Assembly: GCA_026418935.1 (NCBI GenBank)
Contig: JAOAAJ010000082.1
Location: 1 to 41,778, forward strand
Reading direction: 5' to 3'
Length of the DNA stretch: 41,778 bases
Source: Caloramator sp.
GTDB lineage: Bacteria > Bacillota > Clostridia > Clostridiales > Caloramatoraceae
Positions 29,709 to 40,064 of this stretch are shown here, one piece after another; position 1 is the first letter of the stretch, and each line of letters begins with the position of its first letter. Made by a program: the position numbers and the translations under genes. Under the pieces are notes generated by a model, which worked only from the letters and a program-made list of their open reading frames with translations, was not told the origin of the DNA and ran no database searches.

Positions 29709-30836
29709 ATGCTAAATAAAATATTTAGATGGCTCTTGACGATATCAGGGTTAATATTAGGATATGTATTGACAGCAATTGTGATTAAAATTGACTATGT
29801 TAAGCATTATTTTAATATCAATCCAACATCACTTACAGGAATTATAGTTTATATTTTTGGAATTCTATTCGTAGGACTAATATTTTATATCATATCACCC
29901 TTTATTATTTCTTTAGTTTGGAAACTTGTTGAACTATTAGAATCGGGACTTCAAAAGGTTCCAACAAATGAAATAATAATTGGAGTTATTGGACTTATTA
30001 TAGGGCTTTTAATTGCTAATCTTCTTATAGGTTCAGTTGCAAGCTTTTTACAGACTAATTCTGTTTTGTCAGCAATAGGTAGTGTACTATCTTTGATAGT
30101 TAATATTGTCTTTGGTACATTAGGTGTAAATGTAGCGATTAAGAAAAAGGATGAACTTTCAAATGTATTTACATTTATGAAGAAGTTTACTAAGGACAAA
30201 AAGCAGAAGATAGATATCAGACCAAGTCAACCTAAAATACTTGATACAAGTGTTATAATTGATGGAAGAATATTAGATATTTTAAAGACAGGATTTATTG
30301 AAGGTACAATAGTAATTCCTCAATTTGTTCTTGAAGAGTTAAGGCATATAGCGGATTCATCAGATAATCTGAAAAGGGCAAGAGGAAGAAGAGGTCTTGA
30401 TATATTAAATGAAATACAAAAGGAACTTCCTGTAAATGTTGAAATATGTGATAAGGATTTCCCAAATGTAGCTGAGGTAGATAGTAAGCTTCTAAAACTT
30501 GCTGAAAGCTTGGGTGGTAAGGTTATAACAAATGATTTTAATTTAAATAAAGTCGCAGAGTTTCAGGGCGTTCCAGTTTTAAATATAAATGAACTTGCCA
30601 ATGCAGTAAAGCCAGTTGTTATACCTGGAGAAGAGATGAATATTCACATTATAAAGGATGGAAAAGAGTCTGGACAGGGCGTTGCTTATCTTGATGATGG
30701 AACGATGATAGTTGTTGAAGGTGGAAAGAAATACGTTGGAGAAATAGTTGATGTTGTTGTTACAAGTGTTCTTCAAACAGCAGCAGGAAGGATGATATTT
30801 GCAAAGTTAAAAAATGCACAGGATAAAGCAGTATAG
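29709..30836 (+). CDS. Membrane-anchored PIN/TRAM domain protein (YacL-like)
   Basis: N-terminal TM helices; PIN motif PKILDTSVIIDGRILDI...ITNDFNLNKVAEFQGV; C-terminal TRAM; precedes ispD. Confidence 0.9.
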   Translation: MLNKIFRWLLTISGLILGYVLTAIVIKIDYVKHYFNINPTSLTGIIVYIFGILFVGLIFYIISPFIISLVWKLVELLESGLQKVPTNEIIIGVIGLIIGLLIANLLIGSVASFLQTNSVLSAIGSVLSLIVNIVFGTLGVNVAIKKKDELSNVFTFMKKFTKDKKQKIDIRPSQPKILDTSVIIDGRILDILKTGFIEGTIVIPQFVLEELRHIADSSDNLKRARGRRGLDILNEIQKELPVNVEICDKDFPNVAEVDSKLLKLAESLGGKVITNDFNLNKVAEFQGVPVLNINELANAVKPVVIPGEEMNIHIIKDGKESGQGVAYLDDGTMIVVEGGKKYVGEIVDVVVTSVLQTAAGRMIFAKLKNAQDKAV

Positions 30837-30844
30837 GAGGAATT

Positions 30845-31519
30845 ATGGTTACAGCACTTATTGTTGCGGCAGGTAAAGGAAAGAGGATGGGATTAGGATA
30901 TAATAAGCAGTATCTTTTGATAGATGGTAAAGAAGTAATAGCAAGAACAATAGATATATTTGAAGAGGCAGATTTTATAGATAATATAGTTGTTGTGGTT
31001 TCAAAGGACGAAATAGAATATTTTAAAGAAAATATAATAGATAGATATGGATATAAGAAGGTTGATAAATTAGTATGTGGAGGAGAAGAAAGACAGCATT
31101 CTGTGTACAATGGTTTAATTGAGTGTAAAGATAGTGATATAGTAATCATACATGATGGTGCAAGACCCTTTGTAAAAAAGGAACATATATTAGAAACTAT
31201 AAATAGGGCTAAAACGTTTGGGGCCTCTGCTCTTGCTGTTAAGGCCAAGGATACGGTAAAACTTGTAAAGGGAGATTTTTTTGAAGAGACTTTGGATAGA
31301 GATAGTATATATTTCATTCAAACTCCACAGACCTTTCAATATGAATTAATTATGAGGGCTCATGAGCATGCTAAAGAAAAGGGAATTATTGCAACTGATG
31401 ATACAAGTTTGTTAGAACAGTTGGGTAAAAAGGTAGCAATGGTTGAAGGTTCCTATGATAATATAAAAATAACTACTAAGGAAGATATATATTTAGCAGA
31501 GCTTATATTAAAAAAATGA
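30845..31519 (+). CDS. ispD: 2-C-methyl-D-erythritol 4-phosphate cytidylyltransferase
   Basis: ALIVAAGKGKRMGLGYNKQYL, GGEERQHSVYNGL, IHDGARPFV, QTPQTFQYELI. Confidence 0.95.
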   Translation: MVTALIVAAGKGKRMGLGYNKQYLLIDGKEVIARTIDIFEEADFIDNIVVVVSKDEIEYFKENIIDRYGYKKVDKLVCGGEERQHSVYNGLIECKDSDIVIIHDGARPFVKKEHILETINRAKTFGASALAVKAKDTVKLVKGDFFEETLDRDSIYFIQTPQTFQYELIMRAHEHAKEKGIIATDDTSLLEQLGKKVAMVEGSYDNIKITTKEDIYLAELILKK

Positions 31520-31537
31520 AATTTTTATAAAAACAAG

Positions 31538-31566
31538 TTGCAATTTTCATGTGTATTTAATATAAT
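31538..31566 (+). promoter_or_regulatory. Predicted sigma-A promoter upstream of glnN
   Basis: TTGCAA (31538-31543), 17 nt, TATAAT (31561-31566). Confidence 0.6.
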
Positions 31567-31569
31567 ATA

Positions 31570-31654
31570 CTATGTAAAGTAAATAGATTATCGGAAACAA
31601 CGGCGTTTCCTTATATACACAAATGTGTATTTAAGGGGCGCCGTATCTTTTTTT
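31570..31654 (+). promoter_or_regulatory. Transcription attenuator leader of glnN, candidate ANTAR-type antitermination target
   Basis: Hairpin GGAAAC-AACGGC-GTTTCC (31593-31610) with A1/G4 hexaloop overlaps the 5' arm of terminator ACGGCG...CGCCGT-at-CTTTTTTT (31600-31654); possible upstream hairpin 31570-31586 with loop AAAGTA. Confidence 0.62.
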
Positions 31655-31675
31655 GCAGATTAGGAGGGGTTTTAT

Positions 31676-33799
31676 ATGGCAAACGGAAATGGAAAAATCG
31701 ATTTAAAGCAAGTTTTTGGTGAAAATGTATTCAACGACGAAGTGATGAGGGAGAGACTACCTAAAAATGTTTACAAAGCATTAAGGAAAACAATGGATGA
31801 GGGAGTTCCTCTGGATCCATCAGTTGCAGATGTTGTTGCAAATGCAATGAAGGATTGGGCAATTGAAAAGGGAGCAACACACTATACCCATTGGTTCCAA
31901 CCTATGACAGGAATTACAGCTGAAAAGCACGAATCCTTCTTGAATACTATAAGTGAAGGAAGAGCTATAACGGAGTTTTCAGGTAAATCATTAATAAAGG
32001 GAGAACCTGATGCATCATCCTTCCCATCAGGTGGAATTAGAGCAACCTTTGAAGCAAGAGGATACACTGTTTGGGATGCTACATCCTATGCATTTTTAAA
32101 GGAGGATGAAGGTGGATTAACGCTTTGTATTCCTACTGCATTCTGTGCCTATACAGGAGAGGCATTGGATAAAAAGACACCGCTTTTGCGTTCAATGGAG
32201 GCAATTTCAAAGCAGGCACTTAGAATATTAAGATTGTTTGGTAATACAACAGCAAAAAGAGTATTTGCAACTGTTGGAGCAGAGCAAGAGTACTTCTTAA
32301 TAGATAAAGATTATTATCTAAAAAGAAAGGATTTGGTTTTCACAGGAAGAACACTATTTGGAGCAAAACCTCCAAAGGGACAGGAACTTGAAGATCATTA
32401 TTTTGGAAGCTTAAAGGATAGAGTAGCAAACTTTATGAAGGATTTAGATTATGAACTTTGGAAGATGGGAATACCAGTTAAAACAAAGCATAATGAAGTT
32501 GCACCAGCACAGCACGAGATAGCTCCTATATTTGAAAATGCAAATATTGCAACTGACCATAACCAAGTTATAATGGATACTCTAAAAAGGGTTGCAAATA
32601 GGCACAATTTAGCGTGTCTTCTACACGAAAAACCCTTTGCAGGAGTTAATGGTTCTGGAAAACACAACAACTGGTCTCTTTCTACAAATGAAGGCCAAAA
32701 TCTTTTTGAACCAGGCAAAACTCCACATGAAAATGCACAGTTTTTGATATTTTTAAGTGCAGTTATAAAGGCAGTTGATGAATATGCAGAGCTTCTTAGG
32801 GCATCTGCTGCAAATACAGGAAATGACCATAGACTTGGTGCAAATGAAGCCCCACCTGCTATTGTTTCAATGTTTTTAGGAGACCAATTAACAGGAATTT
32901 TAGAGAACATTGAAAATGGCAATGGAAATGAAAAGAGAGAAAGAGAGTATTTAAGAATAGGAGTTAATACTTTACCACCACTACCAAAGGATTCAACAGA
33001 TAGAAACAGAACATCACCTTTTGCATTCACAGGTAATAAATTTGAGTTTAGAATGGTTCCTTCATCTGCATCAATTGCAAATCCAAATGTTGTTTTAAAT
33101 ACAGCTGTTGCAGAAGTTTTAGGTGAAATTGCAGATAGGCTTGAAGGAGCAGAGGATTTTGATTCAGAGGTAAATGCAATAGTTAAAGAAATAGTAAAAA
33201 ATCATAAGAGAATAATATTCAATGGTGATGGCTATTCAGATGAGTGGGTAAAGGAGGCTGAAAGAAGAGGACTTAAGAATATTAAAAATACTGTAGATGC
33301 AATACCAGCTTGGATTTCAGATAAATCAATAAAATTATTTACAAAACATGGAGTATTTACTGAAGTTGAGTTAAGAGCAAGATATGAAATAAAGCTTGAG
33401 GAATATATAAAGCACATCAATATTGAAGCAAGAACTATGATAGATATGGTTAAAAAACAAATTATACCAACAGTTGTAGATGAAATTACAAGTATTGCAA
33501 ATTCTATTAACGCAGTAAAGATGGTTATGCCTGATTTAGAGGTTACAACTCAAGCTGAGTTATTAAGGGAGCTACAGACTAATTTAAATTTATTAAAGAA
33601 GGAAACATTTGAGCTTGAAGCAGAACTTGAAGGGGCACACAGGTTTAATGGAGATATATTTGAAAAGGCTTGTTTATTTAGAGATAAAGTAGCAGAAAAG
33701 ATGAAGTCAGTTAGAGTATACGGAGATAAATTAGAGACAATGATTGATGAAAATAAGTGGCCATTCCCAAGCTATGAAAAGTTACTTTTCTATGTATAA
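31676..33799 (+). CDS. glnN: Glutamine synthetase type III
   Basis: [93 protein letters not shown]. Confidence 0.96.
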   Translation: MANGNGKIDLKQVFGENVFNDEVMRERLPKNVYKALRKTMDEGVPLDPSVADVVANAMKDWAIEKGATHYTHWFQPMTGITAEKHESFLNTISEGRAITEFSGKSLIKGEPDASSFPSGGIRATFEARGYTVWDATSYAFLKEDEGGLTLCIPTAFCAYTGEALDKKTPLLRSMEAISKQALRILRLFGNTTAKRVFATVGAEQEYFLIDKDYYLKRKDLVFTGRTLFGAKPPKGQELEDHYFGSLKDRVANFMKDLDYELWKMGIPVKTKHNEVAPAQHEIAPIFENANIATDHNQVIMDTLKRVANRHNLACLLHEKPFAGVNGSGKHNNWSLSTNEGQNLFEPGKTPHENAQFLIFLSAVIKAVDEYAELLRASAANTGNDHRLGANEAPPAIVSMFLGDQLTGILENIENGNGNEKREREYLRIGVNTLPPLPKDSTDRNRTSPFAFTGNKFEFRMVPSSASIANPNVVLNTAVAEVLGEIADRLEGAEDFDSEVNAIVKEIVKNHKRIIFNGDGYSDEWVKEAERRGLKNIKNTVDAIPAWISDKSIKLFTKHGVFTEVELRARYEIKLEEYIKHINIEARTMIDMVKKQIIPTVVDEITSIANSINAVKMVMPDLEVTTQAELLRELQTNLNLLKKETFELEAELEGAHRFNGDIFEKACLFRDKVAEKMKSVRVYGDKLETMIDENKWPFPSYEKLLFYV

Positions 33800-33834
33800 T
33801 TTAAAACAAGACCTTATTTGAAAATAATTTACAA

Positions 33835-33888
33835 AACCCCACAATGGATTATAAAAGATATGTTTATTTTCCATTGTGGTTTTTTTAT
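33835..33888 (+). terminator. Rho-independent terminator after glnN
   Basis: CCACAATGGA...TCCATTGTGG type stem plus TTTTTTT. Confidence 0.78.
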
Positions 33889-34032
33889 TGAAATTCTAAT
33901 TATAAATAACCTTATAAATTAAGGGATATTAGTGTATATTTATTATATGTGAAATACTTGTTAAAAGTTTAAATTAATACTTGGATTTTATTTAGATCTA
34001 TGGTAAAATTTGTATGTATAAGGAGGTATAGT

Positions 34033-34509
34033 ATGAGGATAGGTCACGGTTATGATGTACATAGGCTTGTTGAAGGTAGAGAACTTATAATAGGAGGAGT
34101 AAATATTCCCTATGAAAAGGGACTTCTTGGACATTCTGATGCAGATGTACTTCTTCACGCTATAATGGATGCAATATTAGGTGCTGCAGCGTTAGGAGAT
34201 ATAGGTAAGCACTTTCCAGATACAGATGAAAGGTTTAAGGGGGCAAATAGTTTAAAGCTATTTGAATATGTGATTAATATAATAGAGGAGAAGGGCTATA
34301 AGGTAAATAATATAGATGCTACAATAATAGCTCAAAGACCCAAGATGGCACCATACATTGAACTAATGAGAAGGAATATAGCAGAAGTTTGTAAGGTAAG
34401 TATTGATGATGTTAATGTAAAGGCTACAACAGAGGAGGGGCTTGGTTTTACAGGTGAGGGCTTAGGAATTGCAGCTCATGCTGTTTGTATTATAAAAAGG
34501 GGGGAATAG
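34033..34509 (+). CDS. ispF: 2-C-methyl-D-erythritol 2,4-cyclodiphosphate synthase
   Basis: [50 protein letters not shown] at 34033 after AAGGAGG. Confidence 0.96.
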   Translation: MRIGHGYDVHRLVEGRELIIGGVNIPYEKGLLGHSDADVLLHAIMDAILGAAALGDIGKHFPDTDERFKGANSLKLFEYVINIIEEKGYKVNNIDATIIAQRPKMAPYIELMRRNIAEVCKVSIDDVNVKATTEEGLGFTGEGLGIAAHAVCIIKRGE

Positions 34510-34510
34510 A

Positions 34511-35239
34511 ATGATAGAGGTAATTGAATTAACAAAAAAGTTTAAAGAAGTAACAGCAGTTGATAATATAAGTTTTAAAGTTGATGCGGGGGAAATCGTT
34601 GGGCTCTTAGGAGAAAATGGGGCAGGAAAAACAACGACTTTAAGAATGATATCTACAATGTTAAAGCCCACATCAGGCACTGTAAAGGTGTGTGGATTAG
34701 ATTTGTTAAAGGAACCAGATAAAGTAAGGAAGAAAATAGGAATATTATTTGGAGGAGAAGTGGGGTTGTATGATAGACTAACTGCGAGGGAAAATATAAA
34801 GTACTTTGCAGACTTAGGTGGACTTTCCAGTGAAGAGGCAAATAAAAATATTGAGCTTTTAGCAGAAATGCTTGATATGAAGGAATATATCGATAGACGT
34901 GTTGGTAAGTTTTCAAGAGGTATGAAACAAAAGGTTGCAATAGCAAGGGCAATTGTGCATAACCCTGATGTTATGCTTTTTGATGAGCCAACAATAGGAC
35001 TTGATATTTCATCAAGTGCAATTGTTCAGGATTTTATATTAGATTGTAAGAAAAAAGGAAGGGCAATTATATTTTCAAGCCACAGTATGAGGGAAGTAGA
35101 AAAACTTTGTGATAGGGTGGTAATTATACATAAAGGAAGGCTTGTATATGATGGAAGGATTGAGGATTTAAGAAGGGATTATAATGGAGAAGATTTAGAA
35201 AAAGTATTTTTAAGATTGGTGGGGGATAAAAATGAATAG
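34511..35239 (+). CDS. ABC transporter ATP-binding protein (NatA-like)
   Basis: GLLGENGAGKTTTLRMISTML, SRGMKQKVAIARA, DEPTIGLD. Confidence 0.92.
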   Translation: MIEVIELTKKFKEVTAVDNISFKVDAGEIVGLLGENGAGKTTTLRMISTMLKPTSGTVKVCGLDLLKEPDKVRKKIGILFGGEVGLYDRLTARENIKYFADLGGLSSEEANKNIELLAEMLDMKEYIDRRVGKFSRGMKQKVAIARAIVHNPDVMLFDEPTIGLDISSSAIVQDFILDCKKKGRAIIFSSHSMREVEKLCDRVVIIHKGRLVYDGRIEDLRRDYNGEDLEKVFLRLVGDKNE

Positions 35240-36407
35240 TTTGTGGTCAATTGTTTTTAAGAAGGAATTAAAGGATTTATTTAGAGATAGAAAAACAGTT
35301 ATAATGTCAGTTATTTTACCTTTGGTACTTTTTCCATTATTATTTGGGCTAATAGGTAAAGGAGTAAAGAGCACAACTGAAAAGGTAACTAAGGAGGTAA
35401 AAATAGCTTATATTGGAGGAGAATCTTCCTTTAAAAAATTCTTAAGTAGTGTGCCTAATATTAAGATAGTTGAAACAAATGATTATCAAGAGCAGGTTAA
35501 AAAAGGAAGTTTATATTTAGCTGTTGTTGTAGAGGAAGATTTTGATACAAAATTGGCACAGGATGAAATGTCGGATATAAAAATTATATATGATTCGGAG
35601 AGTACAAACTCCCAAACAGCTTTAGATGTTGTTGAAGATATAATAAGTACATATAAGGATGAGGTTGTAAAAAGAAGACTTGAAGCAAGGGGAATAGATG
35701 TATCTATTTTAAAACCTATTGATGTTAAAAATGAGCCTATAAATAAAGAAAAGTCAAGTGAAGGGGCACTAATATTAACAATGCTTCTTCCGCTTTACTT
35801 AATAATATATGCAATTACAGGACCTATGGCTGCTGCTGTTGACTTAGGTGCAGGAGAAAAGGAGAGAGGAACCCTTGAGCCACTTCTTACAACCCAAGCA
35901 AGTAGAATGCAGCTATTATTTGGAAAGCTATTTGCTATAACTGTTATGGGTATAATAGGAACAACATCTTCTTTAACAGGACTTTACATAGCCTTTAAAT
36001 ACTCGATGGACTTTATGGGGGATGTTGGATTAAATATTTCAATAGGTTCTCTACTTTTAATAGGAATTACAGCAATAATATTAAATATGATTTTTGCAGC
36101 AGTTGAACTTGCTGTAAGTATATATGCAAGGTCCTTTAAAGAGGCTCAAACATATCTATCTCCTGTAACTATTATTGGTATGATTGTTGCTTATGGAACC
36201 TATATGATGGATGTGAAAAGTGCATCTACTATAATGTTTAACATACCACTTGCAAATATTTCACTTATTATAAAGGAATTTGTTATAGGAGTTTATAATC
36301 CTGTACACATAGCCATAACATTTGTTTGGGCATTTGTTTATATAATAGCAGCAATATTGTTTGCAAGATATATGTTTAGTAAAGAGGAAGTTGTATTTAG
36401 GACTTGA
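35232..36407 (+). CDS. ABC-2 family permease (NatB-like)
   Basis: ELKDLFRDRKTVIMSVILPLVLFPLLFG; PMAAAVDLGAGEKERGTLEPLLTTQASRMQLLFGK; overlaps the ATPase gene by 8 bp. Confidence 0.9.
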   Translation: MNSLWSIVFKKELKDLFRDRKTVIMSVILPLVLFPLLFGLIGKGVKSTTEKVTKEVKIAYIGGESSFKKFLSSVPNIKIVETNDYQEQVKKGSLYLAVVVEEDFDTKLAQDEMSDIKIIYDSESTNSQTALDVVEDIISTYKDEVVKRRLEARGIDVSILKPIDVKNEPINKEKSSEGALILTMLLPLYLIIYAITGPMAAAVDLGAGEKERGTLEPLLTTQASRMQLLFGKLFAITVMGIIGTTSSLTGLYIAFKYSMDFMGDVGLNISIGSLLLIGITAIILNMIFAAVELAVSIYARSFKEAQTYLSPVTIIGMIVAYGTYMMDVKSASTIMFNIPLANISLIIKEFVIGVYNPVHIAITFVWAFVYIIAAILFARYMFSKEEVVFRT

Positions 36408-36475
36408 TTTAAGTAATTAAAGTTTGAATTGTTTTTATAAATATATGTATTTATCTATATGCAAAGATTATAAAT

Positions 36476-36514
36476 AAAGCCCAATGAAGGTTTAAAAGTC
36501 CTTCGTTGGGCTTT
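36476..36514. terminator. Bidirectional terminator
   Basis: AAAGCCCAATGAAGG...CCTTCGTTGGGCTTT. Confidence 0.85.
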
Positions 36515-36517
36515 ATA

Positions 36518-36931
36518 TCAATTATTTATTAAATCGTCTAATAAATCCTTCATACTTGAGGTTATATACGAAATTTTATCCTCAAGTATTTTTTTGCTCT
36601 CTGAATAGATATCATCAACTTCAATAAGTTTAAGCTTTGTATCTATGTTATTGAGCTTTCTATAGGCTTGGGTAAAAAGGTTATTAAGTAGGTATCCCTT
36701 TGATGAAGGATTGGAATTACATAGGTATAGGCATTTTATAAATCCAAGGCTTTGAGAAAAATAAGAAAGAGAAGTTAGATAATCATTATAGATTTCACGA
36801 TATATAGGCATAGATTCTTTTGATACTTTAATTCCCTTTAAATGATATGAAAGGTTAATAAGAGTTTTTTCAAGAGAGTTCATCTTGAAAATTGCACCTA
36901 CAAGAGAACTTTCCTTATATTTTGTTTCCAA
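36518..36931 (-). CDS. Hypothetical helical protein (137 aa), probable TTG start
   Basis: AGGAGG upstream of TTG on the minus strand; followed by a terminator. Confidence 0.65.
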   Translation of the reverse strand: METKYKESSLVGAIFKMNSLEKTLINLSYHLKGIKVSKESMPIYREIYNDYLTSLSYFSQSLGFIKCLYLCNSNPSSKGYLLNNLFTQAYRKLNNIDTKLKLIEVDDIYSESKKILEDKISYITSSMKDLLDDLINN

Positions 36932-37290
36932 GGGGAAAACCTCCTAAAAATTTATTTTATACTATAAAATATGCAGAAAATATAGTTAAGATGTTTAATA
37001 TTAAATTCAATTAAAATTCTGTAATCTTACAGCAATATAATGTTTGTATACAGCGGACAATTTAAAGAATATTTTTCGAATACACTGTAAAAAAATAGAT
37101 ATATAAAGTAATAATGAGATATGACAAGAAAACATAAATAAAAATTGTATAAATTTTAATAATGAACAAATAATAATAAATACACTCTAAAATAATCAAA
37201 AAAGGTGATATTCTCAATTGAATTTTTTTGTCGAGTAATGTATATTAAAATTAAGATAATTAAAAATTTTTATAGGAATGAGGGAAAAAT

Positions 37291-38256
37291 ATGCAAGTTA
37301 CTTTTGAAATGATTAAAGAGGCTCAAAATCGTTTAAATGGAGTAGTAAGAAAAACAGAACTTGCTAAGTCCTATAGCTTAACACAATTAACTGGGATGAA
37401 TGTTTTTTTAAAGGCAGAAAATAGACAAAAGACAAATGCATTTAAATTAAGAGGTGCTTACAATAAAATAGCAAGCTTAAGCGAAGAAGAAAGAAAAAGG
37501 GGAGTTATCGCATCATCTGCAGGAAATCATGCACAGGGTGTTGCGTATGCTGCAAAGGTTTTTGGTATAAATGCAACTATATGTATGCCAGAGACTGCTC
37601 CAAAGACTAAAGTAGAATCAACAAAATCATACGGTGCAACAGTAGTTCAATATGGACTTGTATATGATGATTGTTATCAAAAGGCAGTTGAAATTCAAAA
37701 AGAAACAGGTGCTACATTTGTTCACCCCTTCAATGATCCTTATGTAATTGCAGGACAGGGGACAATAGGACTTGAAATATTAGATGAGTTTGGTGATGTT
37801 GATGCTATAGTTGTTCCAATTGGTGGAGGCGGAATTATATCAGGTATAGCAGTTGCAATGAAGGAAATAAAACCAAGCATAAAGGTAATAGGAGTTCAGG
37901 CTGAGGTTATAGCATCAACAAGGGCGTCACTTGATGCTGGCAAAATAGTAACATTGCCAGGTGTAAAATCATTGGCAGATGGTATATCAGTTAAGACTCC
38001 AGGAGATTTAACTTTTGATATAATTCAAAAATATGTTGATGATGTAGTTACTGTATCAGAGGATGAAATAGAGGATGCTATATATAGGCTTCTTCAAAAA
38101 TCTAAACTTGTAGTTGAAGGAGCTGGTGCTACAACAGCAGCAGCTGTTATAAACGGAAAGGTTAATATGCCAGGTAAAAATGTTGTTTGTGTTTTAACAG
38201 GTGGAAATATAGATCCTATGGTGCTTGCGAATATAATTCAAAAGAAGAATGCGTAA
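37291..38256 (+). CDS. Threonine dehydratase, PLP-dependent (short form without ACT domain)
   Basis: FLKAENRQKTNAFKLRGAYNKIA, SSAGNHAQGVAYAA, GGGGIISGIA; ends at about 321 aa. Confidence 0.92.
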   Translation: MQVTFEMIKEAQNRLNGVVRKTELAKSYSLTQLTGMNVFLKAENRQKTNAFKLRGAYNKIASLSEEERKRGVIASSAGNHAQGVAYAAKVFGINATICMPETAPKTKVESTKSYGATVVQYGLVYDDCYQKAVEIQKETGATFVHPFNDPYVIAGQGTIGLEILDEFGDVDAIVVPIGGGGIISGIAVAMKEIKPSIKVIGVQAEVIASTRASLDAGKIVTLPGVKSLADGISVKTPGDLTFDIIQKYVDDVVTVSEDEIEDAIYRLLQKSKLVVEGAGATTAAAVINGKVNMPGKNVVCVLTGGNIDPMVLANIIQKKNA

Positions 38257-38287
38257 AAAGCTGCAGCATTTGCTGCAGCTTTTTTTA
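38255..38287 (+). terminator. Rho-independent terminator
   Basis: AAAAAGCTGCAGCA-TT-TGCTGCAGCTTTTTTT. Confidence 0.9.
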
Positions 38288-38356
38288 TATATATGTTGAA
38301 AAAAAATGAATAAATATATAAAATTGTATTAGTATATTATTTTGCGGAGGTGTATT

Positions 38357-39811
38357 ATGGAGAGAGTTAGATTTGCCCCAAGTCCAACAGGGCATTTGCA
38401 TATAGGTGGTGCAAGAACAGCACTATTTAACTATCTTTATGCTAAAAAAACTGGCGGAAAATTTTTGCTTAGAATTGAAGATACAGATTTAAACCGTTCA
38501 ACAGAGGAGTCAGAAAAGGTAATTATAGAAGGATTAAAGTGGCTTGGAATTAATTGGGATGAAGGTATAGAGGTTGGAGGAGAACACGGACCATATAGAT
38601 CAACAGAAAGAGTACATATATACAATCCTTATGTACAAAGACTTTTAGATGAGGGGAAGGCATATCTTTGCTACTGTTCTGAAGAGGAGCTTGAAAGAGA
38701 AAGAGAAGAAGCTCTAAAGAGAGGAGAAATGCCAAGATATTCAGGTAAGTGTAGACATTTAACAAAAGAGGACAGAGAGAGGTTTGAAAAGGAAGGTAGA
38801 AAACCTGTTGTAAGATTTAGAGTACCAGAAGATGAATTGATAGTAGTAGATGATTTAGTAAGAGGAAGAGTAGAATTTAATTCTAATGATATTGGAGATT
38901 TTATTATTGTAAAATCAGATGGAATTCCTGTTTATAATTTTGCAGTAACAATAGATGACTATTTAATGGAAATAACAACAGTAATTCGTGGTGAAGAGCA
39001 TCTTTCAAATACACCAAGACAAATCCTTATTTATAAGGCATTAGGTTTTGATATACCAAAATTTGCACACGTTTCTCTAATACTTGGAAAAGACAGAACA
39101 AAGATGAGCAAACGCCACGGTTCAACATGGGTAGAACAATATAGAGATGCTGGATACCTTCCAGAGGCTATAATTAATTTCCTTGCTCTTCTTGGCTGGT
39201 CCCCAGAGGGAGAAGAAGAAATATTCTCTATGGAAGAGCTTGAAAAAATGTTTGATATAAACAGAGTAAGTAAAAATCCAGCTGTATTTGATATTGATAA
39301 GTTAAATCATATAAATGGAATCTATATAAGAAGTGCAGAACTTGATAGAATAGTTGATTTAGCAATTCCTCATTTTGTTAAGGGAGAATTTATCACAGAG
39401 GAATTTGCAAACACTAATAGAGAATGGATATCAAAGATAGTAGATACAGTAAGAGGCGGATTATCTAATGTTGCTGAAATAGTAAATCATGTAGGTATAT
39501 TCTTTGGAGAAGAAGTTAAATTAGAAAATGAAGAAGCTCAAGAAGTGTTAAAGCAAGAACATGTTCCTGCACTACTTGATGAGTTTAAGAATATACTATT
39601 AGAAACAGAAGTTGTAACTAAAGAAAATGCAAAGGATATAATGAATGAAATCAAAAAGAGAACAGGAGCAAAGGGAAAGGCATTGTTTATGCCTATAAGA
39701 GTTGCTGTAACAGGTCAAGTACATGGTCCTGAGCTTGTAAATGTTCTTGAAATATTAGGTAAAGACATGCTAATTAAAAGAATTGAATATGTAAAACAAA
39801 ATTTGCTATAA
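38357..39811 (+). CDS. gltX: Glutamyl-tRNA synthetase
   Basis: RFAPSPTGHLHIGGARTALFNYLYAK, KMSKRHGSTWVEQYRDAGYLPEA; ATG at 38357. Confidence 0.95.
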   Translation: MERVRFAPSPTGHLHIGGARTALFNYLYAKKTGGKFLLRIEDTDLNRSTEESEKVIIEGLKWLGINWDEGIEVGGEHGPYRSTERVHIYNPYVQRLLDEGKAYLCYCSEEELEREREEALKRGEMPRYSGKCRHLTKEDRERFEKEGRKPVVRFRVPEDELIVVDDLVRGRVEFNSNDIGDFIIVKSDGIPVYNFAVTIDDYLMEITTVIRGEEHLSNTPRQILIYKALGFDIPKFAHVSLILGKDRTKMSKRHGSTWVEQYRDAGYLPEAIINFLALLGWSPEGEEEIFSMEELEKMFDINRVSKNPAVFDIDKLNHINGIYIRSAELDRIVDLAIPHFVKGEFITEEFANTNREWISKIVDTVRGGLSNVAEIVNHVGIFFGEEVKLENEEAQEVLKQEHVPALLDEFKNILLETEVVTKENAKDIMNEIKKRTGAKGKALFMPIRVAVTGQVHGPELVNVLEILGKDMLIKRIEYVKQNLL

Positions 39812-39812
39812 T
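39783..39812 (+). promoter_or_regulatory. Predicted promoter overlapping the gltX stop codon
   Basis: TTGAAT-18-TATAAT with extended -10 TGC. Confidence 0.55.
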
Positions 39813-39824
39813 AAAATAAAAGGC

Positions 39825-40037
39825 TATGAAGGGAAGAATAAGGAATTAATCCATTTCAGAGAGTAGCTGCCTTAGGCTGTGAGCAGCTATATGGACACTC
39901 CTTTAGTGCGTCCTTGAGCTTTTCTGCCGAAGTTTAAGTAGGTAGAAACGGTAATTCCGTTATAATTTTGAGTGAGGCTTTTGCCTAATTAGAGTGGAAC
40001 CACGGAGTGCCCCTTCGTCTCTAAGGAGATGGAGGGG
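39825..40037 (+). ncRNA. T-box leader (tRNA-sensing riboswitch) of cysS
   Basis: T-box core AGAGTGGAACCACGG (39991-40005); 12-bp terminator CCCCTTCGTCTC-TAAG-GAGATGGAGGGG (40010-40037); candidate specifier TGC at 39907-39909. Confidence 0.88.
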
Positions 40038-40064
40038 TTAATTTATATAAAAAGAGGTGATGTT

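Noticed and set aside
30760-31317. 185-aa minus-strand ORF antisense to ispD
   Set aside because: Fully opposite a clearly identified gene, low-complexity Ser/Leu/Ile-rich translation; a shadow ORF of AT-rich codon usage
32449-33030. 193-aa minus-strand ORF antisense to glnN
   Set aside because: Lies inside the glutamine synthetase coding region with no RBS or recognisable motif
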